Shown here piece after piece: positions 31,660 through 40,702 of a DNA stretch of 64,000 bases. Position 1 is the stretch's first letter; each line of letters begins with the position of its first letter. The stretch is from the NCBI GenBank assembly GCA_964508655.1, contig CAZDUO010000007.1:8341-72340 (forward strand), given 5' to 3'. Under the pieces are notes generated by a model, which was not told the origin of the DNA, did not search any database, and saw only the letters and a list, made by a program, of their open reading frames with translations. The translations under genes and the position numbers were made by a program. The stretch is from VBAS01 sp964508655. GTDB lineage: Bacteria > Bacteroidota > Bacteroidia > Chitinophagales > Chitinophagaceae.

Positions 31660-34151
31660 CTGAAAGCTTTTTTCCTGTTAAGTGCAACCAGGTTTGCCAG
31701 CAGCCTGTAAGCGCCGGGCACAGCAGCCGGCAATTGGCGGAAAAATACAAGCCCGGTGTATGTAAAATAACCTTTACCATATTTTGAAATAATGAGGCTG
31801 CCGTCGTCGGGTTTTTCGCCAGGGTCATTCATGGCGAGAATTCTATCAAATTTTCCGCTTGAATCTGCCGCATCATAAATGCTTCTTTCCTGTACCCAGC
31901 CCTTGAAGTCTTCGGTGGTAATTTTGTTGGGAAAATTCAAAACGGGGTGTTCCGGCTTCAAAAAAGTGACGGGTGCATTTTCATCCGTCACCCGGTTGCG
32001 GGTAATGGCAAAATTATAGGGCCCGATTTTTGACCGCACACCGCCAAGAAAATTATTGGTGTTGTATTGCACAATCAGGTTGCCGCCATCTTCCACGTAC
32101 TTCATCATTTTGTCGTAGTAATTTCCGAGCCACTCAATCGTGTTGTAGGCCCTGACACCGACAATGATGGCATCAAATTTATCCAGCGGGTTTTTTGAAA
32201 TTTCCTTCTGGCTCAGCAGGGTTACCTTATATCCCATTTGCTCCAGCGCTTCCGGCACTTTGTCGCCGGCGCCAGCGATGTAACCGATTTTCTTGCCATA
32301 AGTTTTTACATCCACATATTTCATAGCTACCTCAGCATCATGAAAATAATTGATGGCTGGAATATGATCGTACCGGATTTCATGTTTGTCGCTGCCGGTT
32401 ATTGTTTTTCCCAAGGTGTCGTTTACGGTAAACAATACATTAAGCGATGACCTGCTTCCCTGCCCGTTATAATTTATTGCGGTTACCTGGTTTTTTGTAC
32501 TGAATGCCAGCAATGTATTGCTGAAAGTAAAACCGGAAAGATTTTTTTTATCCGCGGCAGAAACAGCAGCGATTTTTCCGTAAAAATCTTTTTTCATTCC
32601 CTTTAGTGAAACAGTGCCGGAAAAGTTTTCCTTTTTATTCAACACAACCTTCACATCTTCCATGGGGCTGATGATGACAGGTGGTGCCACCACCAGCGGC
32701 CAGTAAACCTCCCCTTTCACCGGGTCAGTAAATTTATGCTTTGCCGGCCTTGAAAAAGTGAAATCAACTCCTTCGATATTCAGGGTAAAGTTTACCAGGT
32801 ATGCCGGCTGCACATCGGGCATGCCAATCAGCTGCTGGTTACTCACGTTGAAATATCCTTCCTGCATTTTATTCTCCAGCCAGTAGGGCTGTGTCAGCGG
32901 TTTTGAAGCAGGAACAAAAATTGTTTTGGCAAAATTCAGGTTCCTGTTACGGGCCAGCACCTGGTTGAAAACGGTATCAAATCCATCCACCGAAATTTTC
33001 TTCAGCGCTGCATTCACACCCAGCCGGTTATTAAACTGAAAATTGAACCGGACAGAATCTGACTGCACGGCAAACTGTTCTCCTGAAAAAACATCCATCC
33101 ACAAACCACTGCATTGAGCAATCAGTTCTTTTGCTTCACTTAATTTTTGATTTCTCCAGTAGCCGGCCGGCAATGCTTCCAGCGCTATATAAATTTCCAC
33201 CAGTCCTTTTACTGATTTTTCAGGATGAAGAAAATCAAACGAAGCGGCCAGCCCGGTTATCATTTTTTCAATCACATAGCCGCCGTTCACTTTTTCCCAG
33301 CTCACATCTATTTCTTCCATTAAGTCTTTTACCGGCTGATCGCCCTGGGTGGCGGTAAAATATTCCAGTGCCTCGCCCCTTCCTGCGGGCACGCCAAAGC
33401 CCTGGCTCTTGTGCTGGCTGCGGCTTTCGGCAGCTATTTCTCCATAGCTTTTTCCCAGCAATGGATTGTAGCCGCCCACATCCAGCTTATATTGGTCGTC
33501 TCTCTGTGTATTAGTACCCCCAAAGTTGAACGTATTCCACAGCACTCGTTTTACCTGCCAGGGCACCACATATTTTAATTGTTCGGGAAAACGATTGGGA
33601 TCCGCTGCTGCGCTGTACGCTTCGTTGGCCAAAATGGCTGAAGCGGTATGATGCCCATGACCCCCCTCGCCGGTTGTGGGAAATCTTGTAATGATAACAT
33701 CGGGCTGAAACTTTCGGATTACCCACACCACGTCGCTCAATATTTTTTCTTTGTCCCACTTGGTAAAAGTTTCTTCGGGATTTTTTGAGTATCCAAAATC
33801 AAATGCACGGGTGAAAAACTGTTCGCCGCCATCAATTCTTCTTGCGGCCAGCAGTTCCTGTGTTCTTATCAGTCCCAACTCGATGCCCTGCTCCTCACCA
33901 ATCAGGTTTTGTCCGCCATCGCCTCTTGTTATGGAAAGATAACCGGCGCGGTAAAGCTTTTCTTTGGACAAATATGCAATTAGCCTGGTGTTCTCATCGT
34001 CAGGATGAGCCGCCACATACAGCACCGAGCCAAGCACATTCAGTTTTTTAATGCCCAGGTAAATTTCGGCTGAAGACCATGCCTGGGGTGGTTGAGCCAA
34101 AAGCTGAAAAGAGAAAATGAGATAAAGAAAAATATTGAAAGTTTTTCTCAT
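31656..34151 (-). CDS. PIG-L family deacetylase with large C-terminal region
   Basis: 831 aa. Signal peptide ends near LLAQPPQ. Residues 35-230 hold the LmbE/PIG-L fold: VAAHPDDENTRLIAYLSKEK carries the zinc-binding His-Pro-Asp-Asp, followed by the RTQELLAARRIDGGEQFFTR and GEGGHGHHTASAILANEA blocks with the third His cluster. The C-terminal 550 residues contain two beta-sandwich-like parts and a glutamine-amidotransferase-like region at 620-800 (KKIGYIAGAGDKVPEALEQM, DKFDAIIVGVRAYNTIEWL). PIG-L enzymes remove acetyl groups from amino-sugar conjugates; here it is periplasmic. In one run with the M14 peptidase. Confidence 0.9.
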   Translation of the reverse strand: MRKTFNIFLYLIFSFQLLAQPPQAWSSAEIYLGIKKLNVLGSVLYVAAHPDDENTRLIAYLSKEKLYRAGYLSITRGDGGQNLIGEEQGIELGLIRTQELLAARRIDGGEQFFTRAFDFGYSKNPEETFTKWDKEKILSDVVWVIRKFQPDVIITRFPTTGEGGHGHHTASAILANEAYSAAADPNRFPEQLKYVVPWQVKRVLWNTFNFGGTNTQRDDQYKLDVGGYNPLLGKSYGEIAAESRSQHKSQGFGVPAGRGEALEYFTATQGDQPVKDLMEEIDVSWEKVNGGYVIEKMITGLAASFDFLHPEKSVKGLVEIYIALEALPAGYWRNQKLSEAKELIAQCSGLWMDVFSGEQFAVQSDSVRFNFQFNNRLGVNAALKKISVDGFDTVFNQVLARNRNLNFAKTIFVPASKPLTQPYWLENKMQEGYFNVSNQQLIGMPDVQPAYLVNFTLNIEGVDFTFSRPAKHKFTDPVKGEVYWPLVVAPPVIISPMEDVKVVLNKKENFSGTVSLKGMKKDFYGKIAAVSAADKKNLSGFTFSNTLLAFSTKNQVTAINYNGQGSRSSLNVLFTVNDTLGKTITGSDKHEIRYDHIPAINYFHDAEVAMKYVDVKTYGKKIGYIAGAGDKVPEALEQMGYKVTLLSQKEISKNPLDKFDAIIVGVRAYNTIEWLGNYYDKMMKYVEDGGNLIVQYNTNNFLGGVRSKIGPYNFAITRNRVTDENAPVTFLKPEHPVLNFPNKITTEDFKGWVQERSIYDAADSSGKFDRILAMNDPGEKPDDGSLIISKYGKGYFTYTGLVFFRQLPAAVPGAYRLLANLVALNRKKAFR

Positions 34152-34230
34152 GAAATAAAATTAGTGCGCTAAAATAACCGATAACATTTAAAAGCCTTGT
34201 AAAAATATATAACCGGCAACCTGTCAAAAC

Positions 34231-34276
34231 CAATAAGGTTTGCAGCGCCGCAATGCTGCCCGGCAAACCTTATAGG
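34231..34276. repeat. AAGGTTTGC/GCAAACCTT hairpin
   Basis: ATAAGGTTTGC (34233-34243) pairs with GCAAACCTTAT (34263-34273), loop of 19 nt. It lies between the M14 peptidase stop (34278) and the PIG-L start (34151), so it could attenuate or stabilise the polycistronic mRNA. AAACCTTATAGGTTT at its right end is a second near-palindrome. Confidence 0.55.
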
Positions 34277-34277
34277 T

Positions 34278-36800
34278 TTATAACAAAAACACCGCATTGC
34301 AAAACATCAGCTTGCCATTTTCCCAAAAACTGCGGAACAGCAGGTTGTCGGCCAGGTACACGATTTTTCCCGAACCCATATCCTGCACCCCGAATACCAG
34401 CCCGTCTTTTATCTGATCTTTTACTGCCGAACCCACAAAGCCCGACACCTGTGTTTCTTTTTTCAACACCCCCACATTCCAGCCGCCGTCCTTTATAAAT
34501 TCATACATGGCATCATCCTGCTTGAGGGTGTAATAAAAATCAGGATAGCCGAATGCCAGGGGATGTGTATTATCCAGCTCTACTCTGAAAATGGAACCGG
34601 GAATATTGCCGGTAAGAAAATCTCTTTCTCTTTCTTCGTACACATTCAGCGCTGCATAAGGATCTTTTTTATCGCTGCTGTCATCGGCTTTTTTGGCTTT
34701 GATGGCCCAATCGGTTCTTGCCAGCTGCGCCACGGCGCCTTCCAGCGCCAGCAGCCTGCCGCCTTTATTTATCCAGTCTTTCAGCTGGTCGGCAGAAGGT
34801 TTGTCTGTAAGAAATCGGTAATTGCCCGAGGGCATGATGATAACGTCATAATCATTCCAGCTGACCCGCCCGAAATCATTTGCATTGATCAGCGTCAGCG
34901 GGTAATCAATCACCTGCTCGAAGAAATGCCAGATTTCTCCGGCGCTGTTTGAACTTACACCTTCGCCGGTAAGCAGCGCCACACGGGGCGCCTTCATCGC
35001 ATGCACTTTGCTGCTGCCAAAATCAAATCCCCTATCAACAAAACCGGTGGTAATCACATTGGCTTTTACATTGTTTGTATTACACGCTTCATTGACGATT
35101 GATGACAGGCTGCTGCCGAATTTTTCATTTCCTTTCTTAATTATTATCAGCGAGCCCCTGTCGAACTGCTGGCCGCTTACTTCAAATGGCGTTTCTGAAA
35201 AACGAACCTTCACTCCTTTTTGCAGCAACTGCGCCAGTGCCTTCACGCTTTGCAGTCCCTGCCATCGGATAACATAGCCGTATGCATCACCGGCATTATT
35301 TGCAACTTGTAATGGCCCTGTGCCCGCTGCAGCTTGCAGTTTTGTTTTTGAAGCAAATGTTTTCAATCCATACACATAAGGCAGCGACCATGCAGTGATA
35401 TCGTAAGTGTTGGAATCAACCAGCCTGCTCCTGGGCTCAAACAAAACCTTCACCATGGCCGACCGCGGCTGCTGCGACTGCACCAGCAGGTCGCCGGCAT
35501 CAAGGGTAAACAGTTCATCTTTGCCAGTAAAATAATTGTAACCGGTAAAGGTGCCCCGTGTGCTTCCCCCCGCATATTCATACTGTATTCCATTTTTCTC
35601 CAGCAATTCTGTCAACGCATTTAGTCTTTCCCTGTCGGCATCGCGGTATTTTACCAGGAAAGTTTTGTATTCTCCTGTTCCCGTAATGACGGCATCATTG
35701 AAAAACTTTCTGAACTCCTTCACCAGTCTTGCAGCGTTCAGTGAGCTGGTTTCAATGGTGCTGATGCCTGTGGTATAGTGATGCATCACCCGGTCAAGGA
35801 GGGTCAGGGTATCGCCTTCATCGGTAATTACTCCCAGGCCGGCAAAAGAATGCCCTGCCTGTTCGTAAGTCATGCCGATGGCGCCGTTGTAAGTAGGATA
35901 AGTATCGCCATAGCTTGGATAAAAAAGGTCAAACACTTCTTTGGTAAAATACAGCCAGCCGTTGGCGTCAAAATATTTTGCATGGCTTTTTCCCAGCGTC
36001 ACCTGGAAATCACGCTGCCATTGGGTAATCACCTCATGATACGGTTGTGCTGCCGGTGCGAAGTAATAGGGATTGTTAAAGCCCTGCTCGTGATAATCCA
36101 CATGCACATGGGGCATCCACTGGTTGTACATTTTTATCCGCTGCCGGCTTTCGGCCTGTGTTTGCCAGGCCCAGTCGCGGTTCAGGTCAAAATTGTAATG
36201 ATTGGTGCGGCCGCCGGGCCATGGCTCACGGTGTTCCCTTGCATTCCACGAAGGGTTCATGTTTTTGCCAACAACCGAATTAAACCAGTTCACATACCTG
36301 TCCCTGCCGTCAGGATTGATGCAGGGGTCCATGATGACCACTGTATTTTTCAGCCATTCTTTTGTTTTGACATTCGACGGATCAACCAATGCCCACGCAG
36401 TCATCATGGCCGCTTCTGACGATGAGGTTTCGTTTCCATGCACATTATAGCTCAGCCACACGAGTGCCGGCGCTCCTTCTTCAAGGGGTGCCACCCGGTC
36501 TCTGGCAAGGTTGGCGAGCCGCATATTATTCAACCGTATCTGTTCCAGCCTGCTTATATTTTCTGCTGATGAAATAAAGGCCAGCAGCAGCGGACGGCCT
36601 TCGTTGGTTTGGCCATATTGTTCCAGTTTCAAATGGGCTGATGCATTGGCCGCAAGGTGTTGAAAATAGTTTACGATTTTCCAGTGGGGCGTATAACGGG
36701 TACCGGTTTTATAGCCCAAAAATTCGTCGGGAGATTTTAACTGTGCATCCGCTGAAACAAAAAAGAAAATAAACCAGGCAAGCCAAAGTTTCCTAAGCAT
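34278..36800 (-). CDS. M14 family zinc carboxypeptidase
   Basis: 840 aa with signal peptide (WFIFFFVSADAQ). The peptidase domain occupies about residues 25-380: LSYNVHGNETSSSEAAMMTA has the zinc ligands of HxxE, the substrate-side block GRDRYVNWFNSV follows, and HVHVDYHEQGFNNPYYF carries the third ligand His. The catalytic Glu probably lies in MTYEQAGHSFAG. A large C-terminal beta-rich and glutamine-amidotransferase-like region (residues 600-840; KVHAMKAPRVALLTGEGV, DYDVIIMPSGNYRFL) resembles that of the PIG-L protein. Periplasmic trimming of C-terminal residues from peptides is likely. Confidence 0.9.
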   Translation of the reverse strand: MLRKLWLAWFIFFFVSADAQLKSPDEFLGYKTGTRYTPHWKIVNYFQHLAANASAHLKLEQYGQTNEGRPLLLAFISSAENISRLEQIRLNNMRLANLARDRVAPLEEGAPALVWLSYNVHGNETSSSEAAMMTAWALVDPSNVKTKEWLKNTVVIMDPCINPDGRDRYVNWFNSVVGKNMNPSWNAREHREPWPGGRTNHYNFDLNRDWAWQTQAESRQRIKMYNQWMPHVHVDYHEQGFNNPYYFAPAAQPYHEVITQWQRDFQVTLGKSHAKYFDANGWLYFTKEVFDLFYPSYGDTYPTYNGAIGMTYEQAGHSFAGLGVITDEGDTLTLLDRVMHHYTTGISTIETSSLNAARLVKEFRKFFNDAVITGTGEYKTFLVKYRDADRERLNALTELLEKNGIQYEYAGGSTRGTFTGYNYFTGKDELFTLDAGDLLVQSQQPRSAMVKVLFEPRSRLVDSNTYDITAWSLPYVYGLKTFASKTKLQAAAGTGPLQVANNAGDAYGYVIRWQGLQSVKALAQLLQKGVKVRFSETPFEVSGQQFDRGSLIIIKKGNEKFGSSLSSIVNEACNTNNVKANVITTGFVDRGFDFGSSKVHAMKAPRVALLTGEGVSSNSAGEIWHFFEQVIDYPLTLINANDFGRVSWNDYDVIIMPSGNYRFLTDKPSADQLKDWINKGGRLLALEGAVAQLARTDWAIKAKKADDSSDKKDPYAALNVYEERERDFLTGNIPGSIFRVELDNTHPLAFGYPDFYYTLKQDDAMYEFIKDGGWNVGVLKKETQVSGFVGSAVKDQIKDGLVFGVQDMGSGKIVYLADNLLFRSFWENGKLMFCNAVFLL

Positions 36801-37013
36801 GAGTTTTAAGATTTAGCAGGCAATTTAGGAAAAGCGAGGGAAAGGGAGGCTGAATGAGAGTTGGATTAACATAAGTAAACCGGTTGGATGGTTTGATTAG
36901 CCGGAACTTCAAACACATTGTGAATTTTGACAAAATAAAAATGTTTAACTCAATCAACATGCGATTAGGTTACCCATTCATTGACATTCGTTCACCGTTA
37001 GAATTTTTAAAAA
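36801..37013. other. noncoding region upstream of the M14 gene
   Basis: 213 bp. AT-rich, with no ORF that looks real on either strand and no clear TAnnTTTG box. It is the likely promoter region of the minus-strand M14/PIG-L run and the flank of a small broken gene. Confidence 0.5.
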
Positions 37014-37163
37014 ATGAAAACTAAAGAAGTACAAACCTTTGACAGTGTTACCTTTTTCAGAATTATAAAATAAAAGATGGTAAAGATGGCGGAAGGAATG
37101 ACGCTGACTCAAAAGAAAGAGTTTATGCGCCAAATCAGAGAAGGAAAAATCAAAGTGGGGTAA
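37014..37163 (+). pseudogene. small conserved-type protein broken by an in-frame TAA
   Basis: Reads MKTKEVQTFDSVTFFRIIK, then TAA at 37071, then in the same frame KMVKMAEGMTLTQKKEFMRQ and REGKIKVG to TAA at 37161. The two halves together give a 49-codon helical protein of the type with an FD-x-V-x-FFR start and an EGMT-x-x-QKKEF-x-RQIREGKIKV end. A single substitution (GAA to TAA would restore the frame) explains it. Possibly an antitoxin-like or regulatory small protein; I do not know the family function. Without the upstream half the second part could still be a 29-aa ORF from ATG 37077. Confidence 0.6.
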
Positions 37164-37357
37164 CGAAGACCTGCCCATAACAGGCAGTTCCTGTGTATAT
37201 AGGAATTCAGAGAAGAATCATATCATTCCATCATTTTTTCTTTTGTGGCAAATCTATCCCTTTGGGAAAAGCAGAAGCTCGCTGTTCAGTGTTTTGCTCA
37301 CCAAATAACCACCAGGTACACATTAGTACATGCCTTCACCCTTCGGTGTTTTACTGC
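37164..37357. other. noncoding DNA
   Basis: 194 bp between the broken small gene and the membrane protein. Only short ORFs without support; nothing notable. Confidence 0.5.
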
Positions 37358-37648
37358 CTAACTTCCGGCAATCGGTGTTCCGAAAATGCCGACGGCAAGT
37401 TCTGCCCAGACGAGGAACAGCGTTGCCAGGATAATGGCAATGATGATGATGCGGTAGCGGATATTCTTTACCATCCTCATTACAACCTCACACAATAGAC
37501 CGGTGCCGAGCAACAGGATACCGGCCACAACAAAATCAGTCAGTGTCCAGTTTACTTCCTCTGTAAACTGCATTGCAATAAATGGTATGAGCAGCAATAT
37601 CACCACGGTGAGCACAATACCGGTAAGTCTTGCATTTTGTTTTGTCAT
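37358..37648 (-). CDS. 96-aa three-helix membrane protein
   Basis: Three membrane segments: LTGIVLTVVILLLIPFIAMQF, TDFVVAGILLLGTGLLCEVV and YRIIIIAIILATLFLVWAELAV, with basic residues between the second and third (RMVKNIRYR) placing that loop in the cytoplasm. It matches small Bacteroidota membrane proteins of unknown function, about 90-100 aa. Monocistronic; the dispersed repeat at 37701 begins 50 bp upstream of its start. Confidence 0.75.
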   Translation of the reverse strand: MTKQNARLTGIVLTVVILLLIPFIAMQFTEEVNWTLTDFVVAGILLLGTGLLCEVVMRMVKNIRYRIIIIAIILATLFLVWAELAVGIFGTPIAGS

Positions 37649-38099
37649 AAATTTTCTTTTTTGAAAAAAAATTGACGGTTTACCCGGCTTTTAAGTATAT
37701 CTTATCTCAAAAGTAATTTTAACACAGAGATTTTGAGAAACTGAGTTACACAGAGCTGTCGTTTTAGAGGTAAATTCTCTGTGTAACTCTTACACTCTGT
37801 GCCACTGTGTTGTGATTATTGACTTTTAGAAGACAGGTTCCGGTTATAAATCTATATCATTTGTTGCATAAATCAGTGTTGAATCAGAACTGCCTTTCTG
37901 TAGCCGGACACGACGAATTCGTTTTGCCAAAATAATAGCCTCCCGCCAACATGTGTACTTTTGACTTTTTACTTTTGATTTTTCACATCCTCATTTCCAT
38001 CCCCGCAAAAAACAAGCAGGTTCAAAGCAAAAATAAAGACAGCCATATTAGGGGCAAAGCCCGGAAGTGATTAATTTGCCGGTCGGCATAAATAAAAAA
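37649..38099. other. 451-bp gap with dispersed repeat and SSR
   Basis: Holds the MITE-like repeat copy (37701-37834) and a low-complexity run ACTTTTGACTTTTTACTTTTGA near 37963. No gene is supported. The 3' end contains the promoter region of gamma-glutamyltransferase, without a clean TAnnTTTG. Confidence 0.55.
37701..37834 (+). repeat. MITE-like dispersed repeat, copy 1
   Basis: About 134 bp. The same sequence occurs in inverted orientation at 56300-56432: shared tracts include CTCAAAAGTAATTT-AACACAGAGA, GAGAAACTGAG-TACACAGAG, TCTGTGTAACTC-like runs and CACTGTGTTGTGATTATT. Overall identity by eye is roughly 80%. The terminal inverted repeat is degenerate here (TATCTCAAAAGT versus ACTTTTAGAAG). 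No ORF. Confidence 0.75.
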
Positions 38100-39815
38100 A
38101 TGAAAAAACTTTTTTTCCTCCTGCTCCTTCCGGCATTCATCCACATCGCCTGCCACACATCACGCAAAAGCCAGGCGATAGTTGATGCTTACAGGTATGA
38201 GATAAACAAAAAAATTGTTTGTGAAAACGGGGCCGTGGTTTCAGCACACCCGCTGGCCAGCAAAGTGGGTGCAGCCGTTTTGAAAATGGGCGGTAATGCT
38301 GTGGATGCAGCCATTGCGACTCAACTTGCACTGGCGGTAGTGTATCCTGCCGCCGGCAATCTCGGCGGTGGCGGTTTTTTAGTGGCAAGACTGAAAGACG
38401 GTAAGCTGGTAGCAATTGATTACCGCGAAAAAGCCCCCGGCAAAGCCCACCGCGATATGTACCTCGATGCAACAGGCAATCCGCAGTTTGAATTAAGTCA
38501 GAATGGTCATCTCTCAGCGGGAGTGCCCGGTACGGTTGCCGGTCTTTTTGAATCGATGGCTTATGCAAAACTTTCGTTTGACAAGCTGATTCAGCCGGCC
38601 ATTGATCTTGCTGAAAAAGGATTCGTCATTTCTGAAAGAGAAGCAAGGGCGTTTAACGCTTTAAAAGATGAATTTATTAAATACAATACCATGATGCCGG
38701 CATTTGTAAAAAACACTGTATGGAAAGCCGGCGACACACTTATTCAAAAAGATCTTGCCGCAACACTGAAGCGGATAAAAAAACGTGGCGCAAAAGGATT
38801 TTATGAAGGAGAAACGGCCCGGCTGATCGCAGAGGAAATGAAACGCGGCAATGGCATCATTACCCTTGATGACCTGAAAGCATACAAAGCACAAAAAAGA
38901 GAACCGCATGTTTTCAATTACAAAGGATACAGCATCGTGGGCATGCCCATGCCCAGCAGCGGTGGCCTGCTGCTGCACCTGATGATGAAAATGATTGAAG
39001 ACAAACCGCTCGGTTCCTATGGATTTCATTCACCTGGTGCAGTGCAGTTGATGGTGGAAGTGGAGCGGCGGGCTTTTGCCGACAGGGCACAGTATATGGG
39101 CGATGCAGATTTTTATAAAGTGCCGGTGACGCAGCTCACCAATGAAAAATACCTGAAATCGAGAATGGCTGATTTTATTCCTGGCAAAGCAGGCAGCAGC
39201 GAGCAGGTGAAGCCCGGTGTGATACCCGCCATGGAAAGCGAAGAAACCACGCACCTGGGTGTGATTGACAGGGAAGGAAATGCTGTGGCGGTTACTACCA
39301 CGCTTAATAATTCTTATGGCAGCCGCACGGTGGTTGGTGGCGCCGGTTTCCTGCTGAATGATGAAATGGATGATTTCAGCATTAAACCCGGGGCGCCGAA
39401 TATGTATGGCGCCGTGGGCGGAGAAGCCAACGCCATCATGCCGGGCAAACGGATGCTCAGCTCCATGACACCGACGCTTGTTTTAAAAGACGGGCAGCCT
39501 TTCCTGGTTGTTGGCACACCAGGCGGCACCACCATTCCCACATCGGTTTTTCAAACTATCATCAACATCATTGATTTCAACATGAGCACCGAAGATGCCG
39601 TGTGGAAGCCAAAGTTTCATCACCAGTGGCTACCCGACAGGGTGGATATCGAAAAAGGATTTCCTGATGCCACCCGTAAAGCGCTGGAAGCAATGGGATA
39701 TAAAATGGTTGAACGGGGATCTATTGGCAGAACAGAAGTGATTAAAGTTTTGGCCAATGGAAAATTTGAAGCCGTAGCTGATAACCGGGGCGATGATGCA
39801 GCGGAAGGATGGTGA
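38100..39815 (+). CDS. ggt: gamma-glutamyltransferase
   Basis: 571 aa from ATG 38100 (MKKLFFLLLLPAFIHIACHT), chosen for its SPII signal with Cys 18; the frame extends upstream to 38067. GGT fold: SAHPLASKVGAAVLKMGGNA, GGGGFLVARLKDGK, the catalytic site at Thr383 of TTHLGVID (autocleavage before the Thr forms the small-subunit N-terminus) and the small-subunit motifs NNSYGSRTVVGGAGF and PGGTTIPTSVFQ. Lipid-anchored; hydrolyses glutathione-type gamma-glutamyl bonds in the periplasm. Single gene. Confidence 0.93.
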   Translation: MKKLFFLLLLPAFIHIACHTSRKSQAIVDAYRYEINKKIVCENGAVVSAHPLASKVGAAVLKMGGNAVDAAIATQLALAVVYPAAGNLGGGGFLVARLKDGKLVAIDYREKAPGKAHRDMYLDATGNPQFELSQNGHLSAGVPGTVAGLFESMAYAKLSFDKLIQPAIDLAEKGFVISEREARAFNALKDEFIKYNTMMPAFVKNTVWKAGDTLIQKDLAATLKRIKKRGAKGFYEGETARLIAEEMKRGNGIITLDDLKAYKAQKREPHVFNYKGYSIVGMPMPSSGGLLLHLMMKMIEDKPLGSYGFHSPGAVQLMVEVERRAFADRAQYMGDADFYKVPVTQLTNEKYLKSRMADFIPGKAGSSEQVKPGVIPAMESEETTHLGVIDREGNAVAVTTTLNNSYGSRTVVGGAGFLLNDEMDDFSIKPGAPNMYGAVGGEANAIMPGKRMLSSMTPTLVLKDGQPFLVVGTPGGTTIPTSVFQTIINIIDFNMSTEDAVWKPKFHHQWLPDRVDIEKGFPDATRKALEAMGYKMVERGSIGRTEVIKVLANGKFEAVADNRGDDAAEGW

Positions 39816-39822
39816 CCCCCTG

Positions 39823-39838
39823 TCCCCCTAAAGGGGGA
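39823..39838. repeat. TCCCCCT/AGGGGGA hairpin
   Basis: TCCCCCT-AA-AGGGGGA, a perfect short hairpin 8 bp after the gamma-glutamyltransferase stop. No T run follows, so it is a dispersed-type palindrome rather than a terminator. Confidence 0.5.
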
Positions 39839-39966
39839 ACTTAGGTCGGAGTTACTATGTTTGCAGCTGAGTCATTAAAAAAGAAAATGCAGAATACATG
39901 GGATTTTTAATTATTGATTCCTGAACACATGCCGTCCGAAGCAAATAAATATTCAATAATTATATT

Positions 39967-40515
39967 ATGAATAACCCCGGCAAAGAATATCTTGATACAG
40001 TCATCCGCCGGCTGAAGTATTACAAAGAATTGGGTGAAAAAACCTTTGAGCAACTGGAGGAAAAAGATTTTCATTACCAGCCCTCATCCGAATCAAACAG
40101 CATTGCCATCATTGTGCAGCACATAGCCGGCAATATGCTGAGCCGCTTCACCAATTTTTTGACCGAAGACGGCGAAAAGGATTGGCGCCACCGCGACGAT
40201 GAGTTTGAAGTGCACAATTATTCAAAACAACAGGTAATAGATTTTTGGAACAAAGGCTGGTCGTGTTGCCTTGCAACGCTTGAGTTATTAACGGAAAGCG
40301 ATCTTGAAAAAACGGTTTATATCCGCAAAGAGCCGCTCACAGTAGTGGATGCCATTAACCGGCAGCTGGCGCATTACCCTTATCATATTGGGCAGATAAT
40401 TTTTATTGCCAAAATGATTAAGGATAAAGAATGGAAAAACCTCTCCATACCCAAAAGCCATTCGCTGCAATACAATACGGGAAGCCAGGTGAAAGATCCT
40501 GCCAAAAAATATTAA
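39967..40515 (+). CDS. DUF1572/DinB-superfamily protein
   Basis: 182 aa, a four-helix-bundle protein. The DinB-like metal site would use His in IAIIVQHIAGNM and the helix-4 pair in LAHYPYHIGQIIFIAKM. N-terminus DTVIRRLKYYKELGEKTFEQL is typical of DUF1572. DinB-fold proteins in bacteria are often thiol-S-transferases or unknown. A second DinB-type protein (YfiT-like) lies at 59179. Cytoplasmic. Intrinsic terminator follows. Confidence 0.85.
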   Translation: MNNPGKEYLDTVIRRLKYYKELGEKTFEQLEEKDFHYQPSSESNSIAIIVQHIAGNMLSRFTNFLTEDGEKDWRHRDDEFEVHNYSKQQVIDFWNKGWSCCLATLELLTESDLEKTVYIRKEPLTVVDAINRQLAHYPYHIGQIIFIAKMIKDKEWKNLSIPKSHSLQYNTGSQVKDPAKKY

Positions 40516-40571
40516 ACACCGGTTCACCACCTTTGTTATTCACGGATTTAAGTTTCATTTCCTGTTTTTTC

Positions 40572-40605
40572 ATCCGGCCTGTTTGACCGGCCGGATTTAA
40601 TTTTT
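40572..40605 (+). terminator. intrinsic terminator
   Basis: ATCCGGCC (40572-40579) pairs with GGCCGGAT (40589-40596), followed by TTAATTTTT. Ends the DUF1572 gene. Confidence 0.8.
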
Positions 40606-40702
40606 ACTTTTACCGGATATTTCATCCAGTACGCCGGCAATACCCCGGCAAAATCCTCCCTGAAAAAACCTCTTTTAATCTTTATTCAGCAAAAACTGAA
40701 CA

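Noticed and set aside
36978..37178. 66-aa minus-strand frame
   Set aside because: Antisense to the small broken gene and without any recognisable pattern.
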